A stretch of DNA of 64,000 nucleotides, from contig CAIOGZ010000010.1 of NCBI GenBank assembly GCA_903858015.1, forward strand, positions 27,317 through 91,316. The letters run 5' to 3'. A program made the translations under genes and the position numbers. How positions within the stretch are numbered: the stretch's first letter is position 1; each line of letters begins with the position of its first letter. The notes beneath the pieces are model-generated. The model worked only from the letters and a program-made list of their open reading frames with translations. It ran no database searches and had not been told where the DNA came from. Positions 47,484-57,503 of this stretch are shown here, one piece after another. The DNA comes from an uncultured cyanobacterium (GTDB lineage: Bacteria; Cyanobacteriota; Cyanobacteriia; PCC-6307; Cyanobiaceae).

Positions 47484-48986
47484 ATGGAATTTCGCTGCCT
47501 CTCCACCACCTTGAGCGACGCCGGCGCCCTCCCGGAGGCCTGGCAGGGCGACAGCCTGGCGGTGGGGCTGTTCAGCGACCCCAACCATCCGCTCTGGGCC
47601 CAGATCACCGCCCTGCTAGGCCCCAAACTGCCGGCGCTGCTCGAGCAATGCCGCTTCAAGGGCAAACCCGGCGACAGCCTGACCGTGCAACAGCTGGAGA
47701 CTCGGCCCAGCACGGTGATTCTGGTCGGCCTCGGCGAAGCGGCCGGTTTCGATAGCGCCGCTTTGCGCAATGCCGCCGCCAGCTGCGCCAAAGCCGCCGC
47801 CAGCGCTGGCAGCCGTTCCCTGGCCCTGGCCTTGCCATGGCAGGGGCTGGACCCCCAGGCCGCCGCCGCCACCATGGCCGAGGCGGTGCGGCTCGGCCTC
47901 TACGTGGACCTGCGCTTCCGCAGTGAGCACGAAGCCAAACCCGTGCCGGAGCTGGTGACCCTGCTAGGCCTGCCGGAGCCCAGCCAACTGCCGCTGCAGA
48001 GCATCGATGCGGTCTGCGCCGGGGTTGAACTGGCCCGCCAACTGGTGGCGGCCCCCCCCAACCTGCTAACCCCTGGGGACATGGCCAGCACCGCCGCCAC
48101 GATCGCCACCGACTTCGGCCTCGATCTCAAGGTGCTGGAGCGCAGTGACTGCGAGGCCCTGGGCATGGGGGCCTACCTGGCGGTGGCCCAGGGATCGGAG
48201 CTGCCGCCCAAATTCATCCACCTCACCTACCGCCCTTCCGAAGCGGCGACGCGGCGGGTGGCCCTGGTGGGCAAAGGGCTCACCTTTGATTCGGGGGGGT
48301 ACAACCTCAAGGTGGCGGGCTCCCAGATCGACAAGATGAAGTACGACATGGGCGGCAGCGCCGCCGTGCTGGGGGCGCTGCGCGCCATTGCCCAGATCCG
48401 GCCCGCAGGCGTGGAGGTGCACGCAATCGTGGCCAGCTGCGAAAACATGATCAGCGGCGGGGCCGTGCATCCCGGCGACATCCTCACCGCCTCGAACGGC
48501 AAGACGATCGAAATTAATAACACCGATGCCGAGGGTCGCCTCACCCTGGCCGATGCCCTCGTCTACGCCGCCAAACTCGAACTCGACGCGATCGTGGACC
48601 TGGCCACCCTCACCGGCGCCTGCGTGATCGCCCTGGGCGAAGAAATCGCCGGGCTTTGGTCGAGCAGCGATGGCCTGGCCGCTGCCCTGGTGGCAGCGGC
48701 TGAGGCGGGGGACGAGGCCCTCTGGCGGATGCCCCTGCGTAGCTCCTACAAGGAAGGCATCAAAAGCCAGCTCGCCGACCTCAAAAACACCGGACCCCGG
48801 CCCGGCGGCTCGATCACAGCCGCCCTCTTCCTGCAGGACTTCGTGCCCAAGGAGCTCGCCTGGGCCCACCTGGATATCGCCGGCACGGTGTGGAGTGAGA
48901 AGGCCCGGGGCCAGGATCCGGCTGGGGCCACCGGTTTCGGCGTGCGCACCCTGGTGAACTGGATCAGCGCCGGGGCCCCCAGCTGA
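47484..48986 (+). CDS. pepA: Leucyl aminopeptidase (M17)
   Basis: A 500-residue cytosolic aminopeptidase. Seen: the N-terminal macro-like domain, then KGLTFDSGGYNLK, where Lys and Asp bind zinc, MKYDMGGSAAVLG, and the second metal motif NTDAEGRLTLADAL. Active-site residues of the M17 family are present, so it should be active. Hexameric in the family. Starts at ATG 47484, 48 bp after the GIY-YIG gene, possibly as the end of that transcript. Confidence 0.95.
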   Translation: MEFRCLSTTLSDAGALPEAWQGDSLAVGLFSDPNHPLWAQITALLGPKLPALLEQCRFKGKPGDSLTVQQLETRPSTVILVGLGEAAGFDSAALRNAAASCAKAAASAGSRSLALALPWQGLDPQAAAATMAEAVRLGLYVDLRFRSEHEAKPVPELVTLLGLPEPSQLPLQSIDAVCAGVELARQLVAAPPNLLTPGDMASTAATIATDFGLDLKVLERSDCEALGMGAYLAVAQGSELPPKFIHLTYRPSEAATRRVALVGKGLTFDSGGYNLKVAGSQIDKMKYDMGGSAAVLGALRAIAQIRPAGVEVHAIVASCENMISGGAVHPGDILTASNGKTIEINNTDAEGRLTLADALVYAAKLELDAIVDLATLTGACVIALGEEIAGLWSSSDGLAAALVAAAEAGDEALWRMPLRSSYKEGIKSQLADLKNTGPRPGGSITAALFLQDFVPKELAWAHLDIAGTVWSEKARGQDPAGATGFGVRTLVNWISAGAPS

Positions 48987-49025
48987 CCCCCAAGCCGGAT
49001 CAGGCCGGCCAAAGCCACGACCAGA

Positions 49026-49217
49026 TCAGGCCACGCCCACGGCGGCCCGCCGGCTAGCGATCAGATCGGCGGGGGACTCGAGCTCATGGATTTGCCAGTG
49101 GACCCGCTCAGCCCCGTCGGGCAGCAGCCGATCGAGCTGGTCGGCTGCGTCCTGGGTGGTGGCGTAGGGGCCGATATGACGGGTCTGCAGACCGTCACGG
49201 ATGGTCAGCAGATACAT
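49026..49217 (-). CDS. Small conserved hypothetical protein (63 aa)
   Basis: A 63-residue protein with ordinary composition: MYLLTIRDGLQTRHIGPYA, then helical TTQDAADQLDRLL and VHWQIHELESPADL. It has the beta-hairpin and helix look of small cyanobacterial proteins seen beside pepA. ATG at 49217. It lies convergent to pepA by 39 bp. No known motif; function unknown. Confidence 0.7.
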   Translation of the reverse strand: MYLLTIRDGLQTRHIGPYATTQDAADQLDRLLPDGAERVHWQIHELESPADLIASRRAAVGVA

Positions 49218-49361
49218 ACACGGTGAGCCAACGAACCCTGAAAAACTAGGCCAGATTCCAGCCCCCGTAGGTGACCAGAACCACAGCCCCAGCTGGCCTG
49301 GGGCCGATCAAGGGGCCGCAGCCCCAGGCCAGACCAGCCGTCAGGGTCAGGAAACCGGGGT

Positions 49362-50462
49362 TTAGGAGGCCGAACCGCCCGGCGAACCAGGGGCCGCTCC
49401 GGCCCCACTGGCCCCAGCTGCCGCCGCCGGGCGGCCCGCGGCAGGGGAGCTGGGAGCGGCTCCAGCCACCACAGCAGCAGAGCCTGGCGCGGGACCAGCG
49501 GCAGCGGTGGGCTTGGCGGCAGGGGCTTGGACTTGGGCTGGGGCTTGGGCTGGGGCTTGGGTTGGGGCTGGCTTGGCGGCAGCGGTGGGCTTGGCGGCAG
49601 GGGCTGGGGCTGGCTTAGCGACAGCAGCGGCAGGCCCGGCTGCCGCCTGGACGCCATTCAGCCACCGCACCCCCCGCCGGGCCTGCGGCCCCCAGACGGC
49701 ATCAAGACGCTGATCGCGGCGGCAGGCCCAGCGGTAGTAGCGATAGCGCAACCCATTGCGCTTGGCGTAGTTCTGGTGATAGTTCTCTGCGGGCCAGAAG
49801 CGGCTGAGGGTGCGCACCATCACCTTGATGCTCGAGGTTGGCTTACCGAGTTCGCGGGCCGCAGCCACGAGGCTGTTGCGGGCCTCCACCGCCTGGGTGG
49901 CGCTGGTGGTGAAGATCACCGGCCGATAGGAATCGCCACGGTCGCAAAACTGACCACCGCCATCGAGGGGGTCGATGTTGCGCCAATAGGCGCGCAGCAG
50001 GGCTTCGTAGCGGAGCTTGGTGTTGTCGAAGCGAACCCTCACACTTTCCTGGTAGCCCGTGCCACCAGCAGACACCTCCTGATAGGTGGGATTGGGCTTC
50101 TTGCCACCGCTGTAGCCGCTCTCCACATCCAGCACGCCGGGCAGGTCCTCAAGATCGTGCTCAAGGCACCAGAAGCACCCCCCCGCCAGCACCGCCTCCT
50201 CGGTGGCGGCCAGGGCCGGCGCCAACGGCGTCAACAGCAGCAGCAGCACAATCACCAGACTGAAGAGGCCAGCGCTGGGCCGCCGCCCCGGGGCCTGAGT
50301 GGGGCGCGGCCCCGGGAGGCCAGTGGGGCGCCGCCCCTGGGGTGCAGCTGGGCTCCGGGGCTGGGGGGCTGCTGGGCGCGCTGGCTGGCTGGGGGCGATT
50401 CGAATCGAAGCCCCCCCGGGCCGGCTGCCGGATTTGGCTGGGGGCTTACTGCTCAGGCGCAT
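49362..50462 (-). CDS. msrA: Peptide methionine (S)-S-oxide reductase, exported, with Ala/Pro tail
   Basis: A 366-residue MsrA that repairs oxidised methionine. Seen: an N-terminal low-complexity leader with a hydrophobic segment ([18 protein letters not shown]), so it is probably exported or membrane-anchored, the active-site [22 protein letters not shown] and HQNYAKRNG. After residue 245 comes a C-terminal tail of about 120 residues made of [18 protein letters not shown] units. The MsrA domain is normal length; the tail is an addition. Overlaps lpxB by ten bases at its start. Confidence 0.9.
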   Translation of the reverse strand: MRLSSKPPAKSGSRPGGASIRIAPSQPARPAAPQPRSPAAPQGRRPTGLPGPRPTQAPGRRPSAGLFSLVIVLLLLLTPLAPALAATEEAVLAGGCFWCLEHDLEDLPGVLDVESGYSGGKKPNPTYQEVSAGGTGYQESVRVRFDNTKLRYEALLRAYWRNIDPLDGGGQFCDRGDSYRPVIFTTSATQAVEARNSLVAAARELGKPTSSIKVMVRTLSRFWPAENYHQNYAKRNGLRYRYYRWACRRDQRLDAVWGPQARRGVRWLNGVQAAAGPAAAVAKPAPAPAAKPTAAAKPAPTQAPAQAPAQVQAPAAKPTAAAGPAPGSAAVVAGAAPSSPAAGRPAAAAGASGAGAAPGSPGGSAS

Positions 50463-51649
50463 GGGTGGGCTTGCTGAACCTGATCCAGGATGGCGGAGGC
50501 GGCGCGCTGGGTGACCCCCGGATCGCCCAGCGCCTGGCGAAGCCGGCCGTAGCCCACCAGCATGCGGCTGCGTTCGGCGGCCGCAGGATCCAGCAGCGGT
50601 TCCAGCGCCGCCACGATCGCGGCCGGGTTGAAGGCCTCCTGCAGCAACTCGGGCACCAAGCGCTCCGCCAGCACCAGGTTCACCGGCGAGATGTGGGGAA
50701 CGCTGAAGCGGAGCAGGTGGCGGGCCACCAGGGCGGTGGGGCGGCTGACCCGATAGCCGGTGACCTGGGGCACCCCCCGCAAGGCCAGTTCAAGATTCGC
50801 CGTGCCCGACTTGGTGACCGCCGCATCGGCGGCGGCGCAGAGATCGGGCTTGAGGGCATCGGCCTGGTCGGCGGGGATCACCCGGGCCCGCAGCCCGGCC
50901 CGGCCTACGGCCTGCCGCAGGGCAGGCTCGAACCCCTCCAGGCCCGCCGGCAGCAGCACCTCCAAGGCGGGATGGCGGCGCTGTAACTCGGCCGCCGCCG
51001 CCACCATGGCCGGCAGCAGATAGCGCAGTTCCTGGGGCCGCGAGGCGGGCAGCAGCAGCAGCACCGGCGCCGTCGCCGCCAGGCCAAGCCGCCGGCGGGC
51101 CGCGTCGCGATCGGGGAGGCTGGCCACGGTGTCGATCAGGGGGTGGCCCACCCAGGTGACCGTGGCGCCGCGGGAGGCGTAGAAGCGGGCCTCCTCGGGG
51201 AAGATCGCCAGGATCCGGTCGGTGAAACCGATCAGACGGGTGGTGCCGCCCTCGCCCAGGCGCCAGGCCCACTCCTGGGGGGCGATGTAGTACGAAATCG
51301 GCACCTGCGGATAACGGCGCTTCAGCCGCAGCCCCAGGTTGACGTTGGCCCCCATGTAATCGATCAGCACAACGCCATCGGGGGGATGGTCCTGGAGCCA
51401 GCGGCGCAGCCGGGCCTGCAACTTCAAGGTGGGCAACACCAGCGGAATCGCTTCCCAGAGGCCGATGGCGCCAAGCCCGGCGGTATCGGCCAGCAACTGG
51501 GCGCCGGCCGCCTGCATGCGTCGCCCGCCCAGGGCCACCACCTCCAGCGGCAGGGCGCGCTCGGCGGCCTCCCGCAGCAACGCCGTGATCAGCAGGCTGC
51601 CCTGCAGGTCGCCGGAGACCTCACCGGTGCTCACCAGCAGACGCACCAT
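50453..51649 (-). CDS. lpxB: Lipid-A-disaccharide synthase
   Basis: A 398-residue GT19 enzyme that joins UDP-diacylglucosamine and lipid X in lipid A synthesis. Seen: [14 protein letters not shown] at the N-terminus, [27 protein letters not shown] and a C-terminal [17 protein letters not shown]. Start ATG 51649 overlaps the lpxA stop by one base (TGATG). Last lipid A gene of the operon before msrA. Not all cyanobacteria make classical lipid A; this set is near complete up to LpxB. Confidence 0.93.
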   Translation of the reverse strand: MVRLLVSTGEVSGDLQGSLLITALLREAAERALPLEVVALGGRRMQAAGAQLLADTAGLGAIGLWEAIPLVLPTLKLQARLRRWLQDHPPDGVVLIDYMGANVNLGLRLKRRYPQVPISYYIAPQEWAWRLGEGGTTRLIGFTDRILAIFPEEARFYASRGATVTWVGHPLIDTVASLPDRDAARRRLGLAATAPVLLLLPASRPQELRYLLPAMVAAAAELQRRHPALEVLLPAGLEGFEPALRQAVGRAGLRARVIPADQADALKPDLCAAADAAVTKSGTANLELALRGVPQVTGYRVSRPTALVARHLLRFSVPHISPVNLVLAERLVPELLQEAFNPAAIVAALEPLLDPAAAERSRMLVGYGRLRQALGDPGVTQRAASAILDQVQQAHPCA

Positions 51650-52470
51650 CAGCGAGATGGCGGCAGGGGGCCGCGGCGGCCAGGACCGACGGAAGCCTCC
51701 AGAAAATCGCAGAGCTCGGCGGCGGCGGCCAGCAGCGGCAGGCTACGGGCCTCGACCAGGGCTTCGGCCAGCACGCGGTCGCTGCGGTAGAGCAGGGTCC
51801 AGATCTCCTGCAGCTGGCGCAGCTCGGCACCCCCCTCCCGCTCGGCCATGCCACTGCGCCGCAAGCCAATCCGGTTCAGACCCCGCACCCGGCCTGGATG
51901 CCCCTCCACCAGGGTGAAAGGGGGTACATCGCGATCGATGCGGCTCATGCCCCCCACCATCGCCAGGCTGCCGATGTGCACGAATTGATGGATACCCAAA
52001 ACCCCACCGATCACGGCACGATCGCCGATCACCACATGGCCGGCCACGGCCACGCCGTTGGCAATCACGATCCGGTCGCCAAGCTGGCAATTATGGCCCA
52101 GATGGCTATAGGCCATCAGGAGGTTGCCGCTGCCGACCACGGTCTGCTCGCCTTCATGGGTGGCGCGGTTGATCGTCACACATTCGCGGATGGCGTTTCC
52201 GTCGCCGATCACGACTTCCGTGGGGGCACCGTTGTACTTGAGGTCCTGGGGCTCAAGGCCGATGCAGGCACCGGGAAAAATGCGATTGTTCTGGCCCATC
52301 CGCACCCGGCCGTCGATCACCACATGGGGGCCGATGCGGCTGCCATCGCCGATCTCCACCTCCGCGCCGATCACCGCGTAGGGGCCAACAACGACCCCAT
52401 TGCCCAGGCGGGCGCAGGGGTCGACCACCGCGCTGGGATGGACGGATGGGGCCAGGGCTGCACTCGTCAT
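51649..52470 (-). CDS. lpxA: UDP-N-acetylglucosamine acyltransferase
   Basis: A 273-residue left-handed beta-helix enzyme that adds the first acyl chain to UDP-GlcNAc. Seen: hexapeptide repeats throughout, such as [30 protein letters not shown], and the catalytic-His segment [12 protein letters not shown], then IHQFVHIG. The C-terminal helical domain follows from residue 195. Four bases separate it from fabZ, and it shares one base with lpxB. Confidence 0.94.
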   Translation of the reverse strand: MTSAALAPSVHPSAVVDPCARLGNGVVVGPYAVIGAEVEIGDGSRIGPHVVIDGRVRMGQNNRIFPGACIGLEPQDLKYNGAPTEVVIGDGNAIRECVTINRATHEGEQTVVGSGNLLMAYSHLGHNCQLGDRIVIANGVAVAGHVVIGDRAVIGGVLGIHQFVHIGSLAMVGGMSRIDRDVPPFTLVEGHPGRVRGLNRIGLRRSGMAEREGGAELRQLQEIWTLLYRSDRVLAEALVEARSLPLLAAAAELCDFLEASVGPGRRGPLPPSR

Positions 52471-52474
52471 CAGC

Positions 52475-53023
52475 TCAGTCGACCAGGGAGAACATCAGCT
52501 CGCCTGAGCAGACGAGCTCGCCATCGACGCGGGCCTCGGCCTTGACCTTGCCGAAGCGCTTGCGCTTGAGGGCGAGCAGCTCACAGGTGATGCGCAGCTG
52601 GTCGCCGGGCACCACCGGCCGCCGAAAGCGCACCCCATCGATGCCGGCAAAGACGAACAGTCCCTTCGGCAGATCGGGCATCTGGGTCACAATCAGGCCC
52701 CCCACCTGGGCCATCGCCTCCACAATCAGCACGCCGGGCATCAGCGGACGGCCTGGAAAATGGCCCTGGAACTGGGGCTCATTGAGGGTCACATTCTTGA
52801 TCGCCACGGCCCGGCGGCCGGGTTCGTAGGCCACCACCCGATCGACCAGGGCGAAGGGGTAGCGATGGGGTAACAGGCCCTGGATCTGCTCACAGCTCAA
52901 CACCACCGCATCGGGGGAGGGGGCGGCGGCAGCTGGGGCGGTGCAATGCAGCGAGCTGGGATCCAGGTTGGGCTCCAGGGACGGGCTGGGATCCAGGGCG
53001 GGGAAGGTGGGGGTTGCGGGCAA
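52475..53023 (-). CDS. fabZ: (3R)-hydroxyacyl-ACP dehydratase FabZ
   Basis: A 182-residue hot-dog-fold dehydratase for fatty-acid elongation. Seen: [26 protein letters not shown] with catalytic His and the following IVEAMAQ Glu, and [14 protein letters not shown]. The first 38 residues are a Ser/Pro/Ala-rich addition; the family core starts around [10 protein letters not shown], so the true start may be internal. Lies between lpxC and lpxA with gaps of three and four bases. Confidence 0.92.
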   Translation of the reverse strand: MPATPTFPALDPSPSLEPNLDPSSLHCTAPAAAAPSPDAVVLSCEQIQGLLPHRYPFALVDRVVAYEPGRRAVAIKNVTLNEPQFQGHFPGRPLMPGVLIVEAMAQVGGLIVTQMPDLPKGLFVFAGIDGVRFRRPVVPGDQLRITCELLALKRKRFGKVKAEARVDGELVCSGELMFSLVD

Positions 53024-53026
53024 GGC

Positions 53027-53908
53027 TCAGGCGTTTTGAAGGGGGCGGGATGGTCCCAGGGGGAGGGCAGAAGCGGCCGCGATCGCGGCGGCCAGGGCGG
53101 TGTGGAGGCCGTGGGAGCCGCGGTAGGCGAACACCTGGGCCCGGGGTAGACCCACCAAGGCAAGATCGCCCAGCAGGTCTAGGAGCTTATGGCGCACCGG
53201 TTCATCGGCGAAGCGCAGGGGCGGGTTGAGCCAGTGATCGCCATCGCAAACCAGGGCATTGTCCAGCCCACCGCCCCGGATCAGACCGGCGGCGCGCAGC
53301 TGCTCCACCTGCTCCCGGAAGCCAAAGGTGCGGGCCGGCGCCAGCTCCGCCACAAACCGTTCGGGGCTGAGCTCGATCGAAAACAGCTGGCGGCCGATCG
53401 CGGCCTGGGGAAACTCCACGGCGGCCGCCAGCCGCAGCTGCTCGGCCGGGAAGGCGGTCACGAACCCCTGGCCCTGGCGCACGGTCAGGGGTTCGGCCGG
53501 CAGGCTGGGCCCGTGGCGCTCGCCGGCGGGGCTGAGGCCCGCCTCGGCGATCGCCTCCACCCAAGGCAGGGCGGAGCCATCGAGCAGGGGCACCTCCTCA
53601 CCCTCCACCCAGATCTCGGCCTGGCTCACCCCGGTGCCGGCCAGGGCCGCCAGCAGGTGTTCCACCGTGGCCAGGCGCCGCCCACCGAGCTGGAGGGCGG
53701 TGCAGAGGCGGGTGTCGACCACCTGGTCGGGTTGCAGCCGCAGCAGCGGCAGGGCAGGGGCATCGAGCCAACCCACCCAGTAGCCCGGCCGTTGCGATGG
53801 GGCCAGCCGCAGCCGAGAGGGTTCGCCGCTGTGCAAGCCGGGGCCGGAGCGCTCCACCGCCGTCGCCAGGGTCCAGGCCTGGTCGTAATCGCGGGGCCAG
53901 ACGGTCAT
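53027..53908 (-). CDS. lpxC: UDP-3-O-acyl-N-acetylglucosamine deacetylase
   Basis: A 293-residue zinc enzyme for the committed step of lipid A synthesis. Seen: SGPGLHSGEP, TVEHLLAAL with the first zinc His, and RHKLLDLLGDLAL with the second His and the Asp ligand. The ATG at 53908 overlaps the bamA stop by one base (TAATG), so bamA translation may feed it. Length and motifs match. Confidence 0.94.
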   Translation of the reverse strand: MTVWPRDYDQAWTLATAVERSGPGLHSGEPSRLRLAPSQRPGYWVGWLDAPALPLLRLQPDQVVDTRLCTALQLGGRRLATVEHLLAALAGTGVSQAEIWVEGEEVPLLDGSALPWVEAIAEAGLSPAGERHGPSLPAEPLTVRQGQGFVTAFPAEQLRLAAAVEFPQAAIGRQLFSIELSPERFVAELAPARTFGFREQVEQLRAAGLIRGGGLDNALVCDGDHWLNPPLRFADEPVRHKLLDLLGDLALVGLPRAQVFAYRGSHGLHTALAAAIAAASALPLGPSRPLQNA

Positions 53909-56703
53909 TAGAACTTCCAGCCGACGCCGAGGTTGAAACGCCAATTGCTGCTGAAGTCTTGGCTGGCCACCTCAAGCCGCAGCGGCCCCACCGGGGTGGT
54001 CACGATCACGCCGGTGCCCACCGAGAACCCCTCGCCCGGCTTGCCCAGCAGCGTGCCGAGGTTGCCGGGCACATTGTTTTGGCTGCCGAAGCTGGTGCCG
54101 CCATCGACGAACAGCTCACCACTGACGATGCTGAACAGGGGGAAGCGATATTCGAGGGTGGCCTCGCCAAAGCTCTTGCCCACGCCCAGATCGCAGTCGT
54201 AGTAACCGCGCACCGAGTTACCACCGCCCAGACAGAATGCCTCGTAGGGGGGAAGATTGCCAAGCACCGTACCCGCCGAAACCTGGAAAGCCAGGGCCTG
54301 CTTGCATTCACCCGGCTTGGCGCCGGGTCGGCAGCCCTTGTAGAACTTAAGCCAGTTCACCGGGATGAAGTGGGTATAGCTGCCGCGCACGCGATTGAAG
54401 GTGGGTGAATCGGGTCCCACCGAGATGAACTGCTCGGTACCGAGGCTGAAGAAATCGCCGCTGGTGGGATTGCGGGGGTCGTCGAGCGTATTCATCGTGG
54501 TGGCCAGGCGCAGGCCCACCAGTTGGTTAAGGCTGGCGCAGTTGTAGGCAACGCAGACCACCGAATTGAACGGAACATTACTGCCGGAGGCATTGAAATC
54601 GTTATTGACAACGCCATAGGGCATCGATTGGCCATTGACATTCATCGGCTTGACCTGCTGGGCACTGAGGCCGGCGATCACACTCCAGGCCGCCCGCTTG
54701 AAAGGATTACCGCCATTCAGGGGGCGGACCAACTGGAGGTTGCCACCAATGCGCTGGACCACGACGGAGTTGCCGTTGTAATTGAACCAACTGGTGCCCG
54801 GAGACTCGGAGCTAGCCTCCTGCACCGAGCCAAAGGTTGTACCGAGGGGATTGTCGCTGCTGTTGATGTTGTAGGCGTAGGAGTTCAGGTTGGCGCCGGG
54901 GGCCTGATAAAACTCAGAAACCGTATAGATATTGCCGTTGCTCTGGCTTTGAAATACCTGCGGCACATCACGGCTGATGAAAGCCTTCGCCCGGAAAGCG
55001 GTGCGGAAGGGATCACCCTTGATCCAGGGATCGGTGAAGGTGATATCAAACAGACCACCAAACTGACCATAGGTGAAACTGGTGGCTAGGTCCCAGGCCC
55101 GCCCGAATAGATTGCTGTCTTGTACTTGGATCTGACCAAAGACACCCTGGCTCTGGCTGTAACCAAGCCCGCCGGAAAGGGAGCCCGTGGACTGCTCCAC
55201 CACCCCCAGCACGATCGTGATCCGGCCGGGGTCATCGGCGATCGGCCGCAGCGAAACCTTCACGTCGCTGAATAGGCCGGTGCCGTAGAGCCGCTTGATG
55301 TCGTCTTCCAGCTTGCGGCGATTGAAGAGATCCCCCGCCTTCATCGAGATCTCGCGGCTCACCACCCAGGTCTTGGTCTTGCTGCGGATCGGAAGCCCCT
55401 TGTCATCGGTGGCATTGCCCTCCTTATCGAGGAACTGCACCTCGACGCCGGCCACGGAGCCCTGGCGCACCAGCAGTTGCACCGTGCCATCGGGCCCGAT
55501 CCGGCCAGGACCGGTAACCCGGGCCAGGGAATAACCTTGATCGGCATACCAGCGCTGCAAAGACTGCATGCGGTTCTGCAGGCTGTTGAGGTTGACCGTG
55601 CGGCCGTAATCGCCGGCAAACGTTTCCTCCAGCACCGCGGCGGGAAGCTTGGCGTCAGCTGGCTCCAGCGTCACCTTGGTGAGAACCGGATAGGGCAACA
55701 CCGTGACCACCAACCGCACCCCCAGGGGGCCGTCCTTCGGCTGCATTCGCACATCGGAGAACCAGCCGCTGGCATAGATGGCGGCAAGGTCCTTGCGGAG
55801 TTGGCTGCGGCTCACCTGGGTGCCGGGGGTCACCGTCATCGCGCCATAAACGGCCTGCTCCAGCCGCTGTTGTTCAGGATGGCCGGCCAGCCCCTCCACC
55901 GCCACTTCGCTGAGCAACACCTTGGGCTCATTGGTTGGGGTTGGCTCCAGCAACGGCGCCCCGGCCGCAGGCGCTTCGGCGGCCGGCGCCCCAGGCGCGG
56001 GCACCCCAGGCGCGGGCACCCCAGGCGCGGGCACCCCAGGCGCGGGCGCCCCAGGCGCGGGGGTACCAAAGGAAGGCACCGGCAGCGGGCTGGCGGCCGG
56101 CGCGGCCAGCGGCGTGCCGCTTGCCCCCCCAGGCAAGGGAACCTGGCCGGCTGGCACACCCTTGGCACCTGGGACAGCGGCAGGCAGCGGCGTAACTGTT
56201 CCAGGCAGCGGCGTGGCCTTCGTGGGCAGGGGCGGCTTGGCTTGGGCGGGAAGCGGTGTGGCCGTTGCCGGCAGGGGCGGCTTGCCCTGGGCGGGAAGCG
56301 GCACCGCAACCGCCGGCCCAACAGGTTGTGCCGCAGCGGCGGGCGATGGCGCAGCTGGGTTGGTGAGGACTGGCTTCGTTTGGGCGGGCTTGGTTAAGGC
56401 AGGCTTGGTTAAGGCGGAGGGAGGCATCACCCCAGCGGGCAGCGCGGCGGGGGCTGCCCCAGCGGGGGCTGCCGCAGCGGGGGCTGCCCCAGCGGGAACG
56501 GCAGCGGGCTTGACGACGGGGGCTGCCCCAGCGGACTTGGCGGCGGGCTGGCCAACGGCGGCTGCCGCCGGGACAGGCAGCTCAGCGGCCAGGCCCCGGC
56601 CGGCGCCGAACAGGGCAAAACCCACCAGGGGCAACACCACCAGGGTCGATAGGGAGCCGGCGGAGGGGAGGGCGTAGATCCTGCGGAGGCTGGCGCCGGC
56701 CAT
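53908..56703 (-). CDS. bamA: Outer membrane assembly protein BamA/Omp85
   Basis: A 931-residue outer membrane protein that inserts beta-barrels. Seen: signal-like N-terminus (VVLPLVGFALFGAGRGLAA). A low-complexity Pro/Ala/Lys region to about residue 255 includes GVPAPGVPAPGVPAPGAPAP. POTRA domains follow (about 265-490; LLSEVAVEGLAG opens the first), then a beta-barrel from about 540 with GLGYSQSQGVFGQIQVQD. The last residues FNLGVGWKF give the C-terminal aromatic. Precedes lpxC, sharing one base. The long disordered stretch between signal and POTRA is unusual. Confidence 0.93.
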   Translation of the reverse strand: MAGASLRRIYALPSAGSLSTLVVLPLVGFALFGAGRGLAAELPVPAAAAVGQPAAKSAGAAPVVKPAAVPAGAAPAAAAPAGAAPAALPAGVMPPSALTKPALTKPAQTKPVLTNPAAPSPAAAAQPVGPAVAVPLPAQGKPPLPATATPLPAQAKPPLPTKATPLPGTVTPLPAAVPGAKGVPAGQVPLPGGASGTPLAAPAASPLPVPSFGTPAPGAPAPGVPAPGVPAPGVPAPGAPAAEAPAAGAPLLEPTPTNEPKVLLSEVAVEGLAGHPEQQRLEQAVYGAMTVTPGTQVSRSQLRKDLAAIYASGWFSDVRMQPKDGPLGVRLVVTVLPYPVLTKVTLEPADAKLPAAVLEETFAGDYGRTVNLNSLQNRMQSLQRWYADQGYSLARVTGPGRIGPDGTVQLLVRQGSVAGVEVQFLDKEGNATDDKGLPIRSKTKTWVVSREISMKAGDLFNRRKLEDDIKRLYGTGLFSDVKVSLRPIADDPGRITIVLGVVEQSTGSLSGGLGYSQSQGVFGQIQVQDSNLFGRAWDLATSFTYGQFGGLFDITFTDPWIKGDPFRTAFRAKAFISRDVPQVFQSQSNGNIYTVSEFYQAPGANLNSYAYNINSSDNPLGTTFGSVQEASSESPGTSWFNYNGNSVVVQRIGGNLQLVRPLNGGNPFKRAAWSVIAGLSAQQVKPMNVNGQSMPYGVVNNDFNASGSNVPFNSVVCVAYNCASLNQLVGLRLATTMNTLDDPRNPTSGDFFSLGTEQFISVGPDSPTFNRVRGSYTHFIPVNWLKFYKGCRPGAKPGECKQALAFQVSAGTVLGNLPPYEAFCLGGGNSVRGYYDCDLGVGKSFGEATLEYRFPLFSIVSGELFVDGGTSFGSQNNVPGNLGTLLGKPGEGFSVGTGVIVTTPVGPLRLEVASQDFSSNWRFNLGVGWKF

Positions 56704-56747
56704 GGAGGGGAAGGTGGTGATGCGGCAGGCCGCAAGTCCGGCTGACC

Positions 56748-57503
56748 TTACCCGTAGACCTGGGCTTCAGGACACACCCCTTGGACCCGTTTCAAGACCT
56801 CCCCGTAAGCCTCGACCACCCCACCGAGATCCTGGCGGAAGCGATCCTTATCAAGAATTCGGGCGTCGCAATCGCCGACGCGCCGGTCCCAGAGGCGGCA
56901 GGTATCGGGGCTGATCTCATCGGCCAGCAGCAACTGGCCATCGGCGGCGAAGCCCAGCTCAATCTTGAAATCCACCAGCTCCAGATCGACCGCATCGAAC
57001 AGCTCCCGCAGGCCCCGATTCACCGCCAGGGCCAGCTCAGCCACTTGGCCCCGCTGCTCGGCGCTGAGCAGGGCGAGCCACTCGAGGCGGGCTTCATTGA
57101 GCAGGGGATCGCCGTAGGCGTCGTCCTTGTAGTAGAGGTCGATCAAGGGGGGATCGAGGCGCGTGCCGAGGGCGATCGGCAGCTGCCGGCAGAGGGAGCC
57201 AGCCGCCAGGTTGCGCACCACGACCTCGATCGGCACCACCTGGACGGATCGCACCAGCATCCAGCGCTCGCCGCTGACACCGAGGTAATGGGTGGGCACG
57301 CCACGGGCCTGGAGCCAGGTAAAGATCAGCGCCGATATGCGGCAATTGCAGGCGCCTTTGCCGGCCAGGCTGGCCTTCTTCTCGGCATTGAAGGCGGTGG
57401 CGTCGTCCTTGAACTCCACCGCCAGCAGCTCCGGCGTTGCGGTGGCAAACACCCGCTTGGCCTTGCCTTCGTAGAGCAGCGGACCCAGGGAGAAGGCAGT
57501 CAT
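56748..57503 (-). CDS. purC: Phosphoribosylaminoimidazole-succinocarboxamide synthase
   Basis: A 251-residue SAICAR synthetase of purine synthesis. Seen: [46 protein letters not shown] and [14 protein letters not shown]. Its start shares four bases (ATGA) with the end of the upstream TPR-like gene, and 44 bp separate it from bamA. The ATG at 57503 (MTAFSLG) is chosen over upstream starts in low-complexity sequence. Confidence 0.95.
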   Translation of the reverse strand: MTAFSLGPLLYEGKAKRVFATATPELLAVEFKDDATAFNAEKKASLAGKGACNCRISALIFTWLQARGVPTHYLGVSGERWMLVRSVQVVPIEVVVRNLAAGSLCRQLPIALGTRLDPPLIDLYYKDDAYGDPLLNEARLEWLALLSAEQRGQVAELALAVNRGLRELFDAVDLELVDFKIELGFAADGQLLLADEISPDTCRLWDRRVGDCDARILDKDRFRQDLGGVVEAYGEVLKRVQGVCPEAQVYG

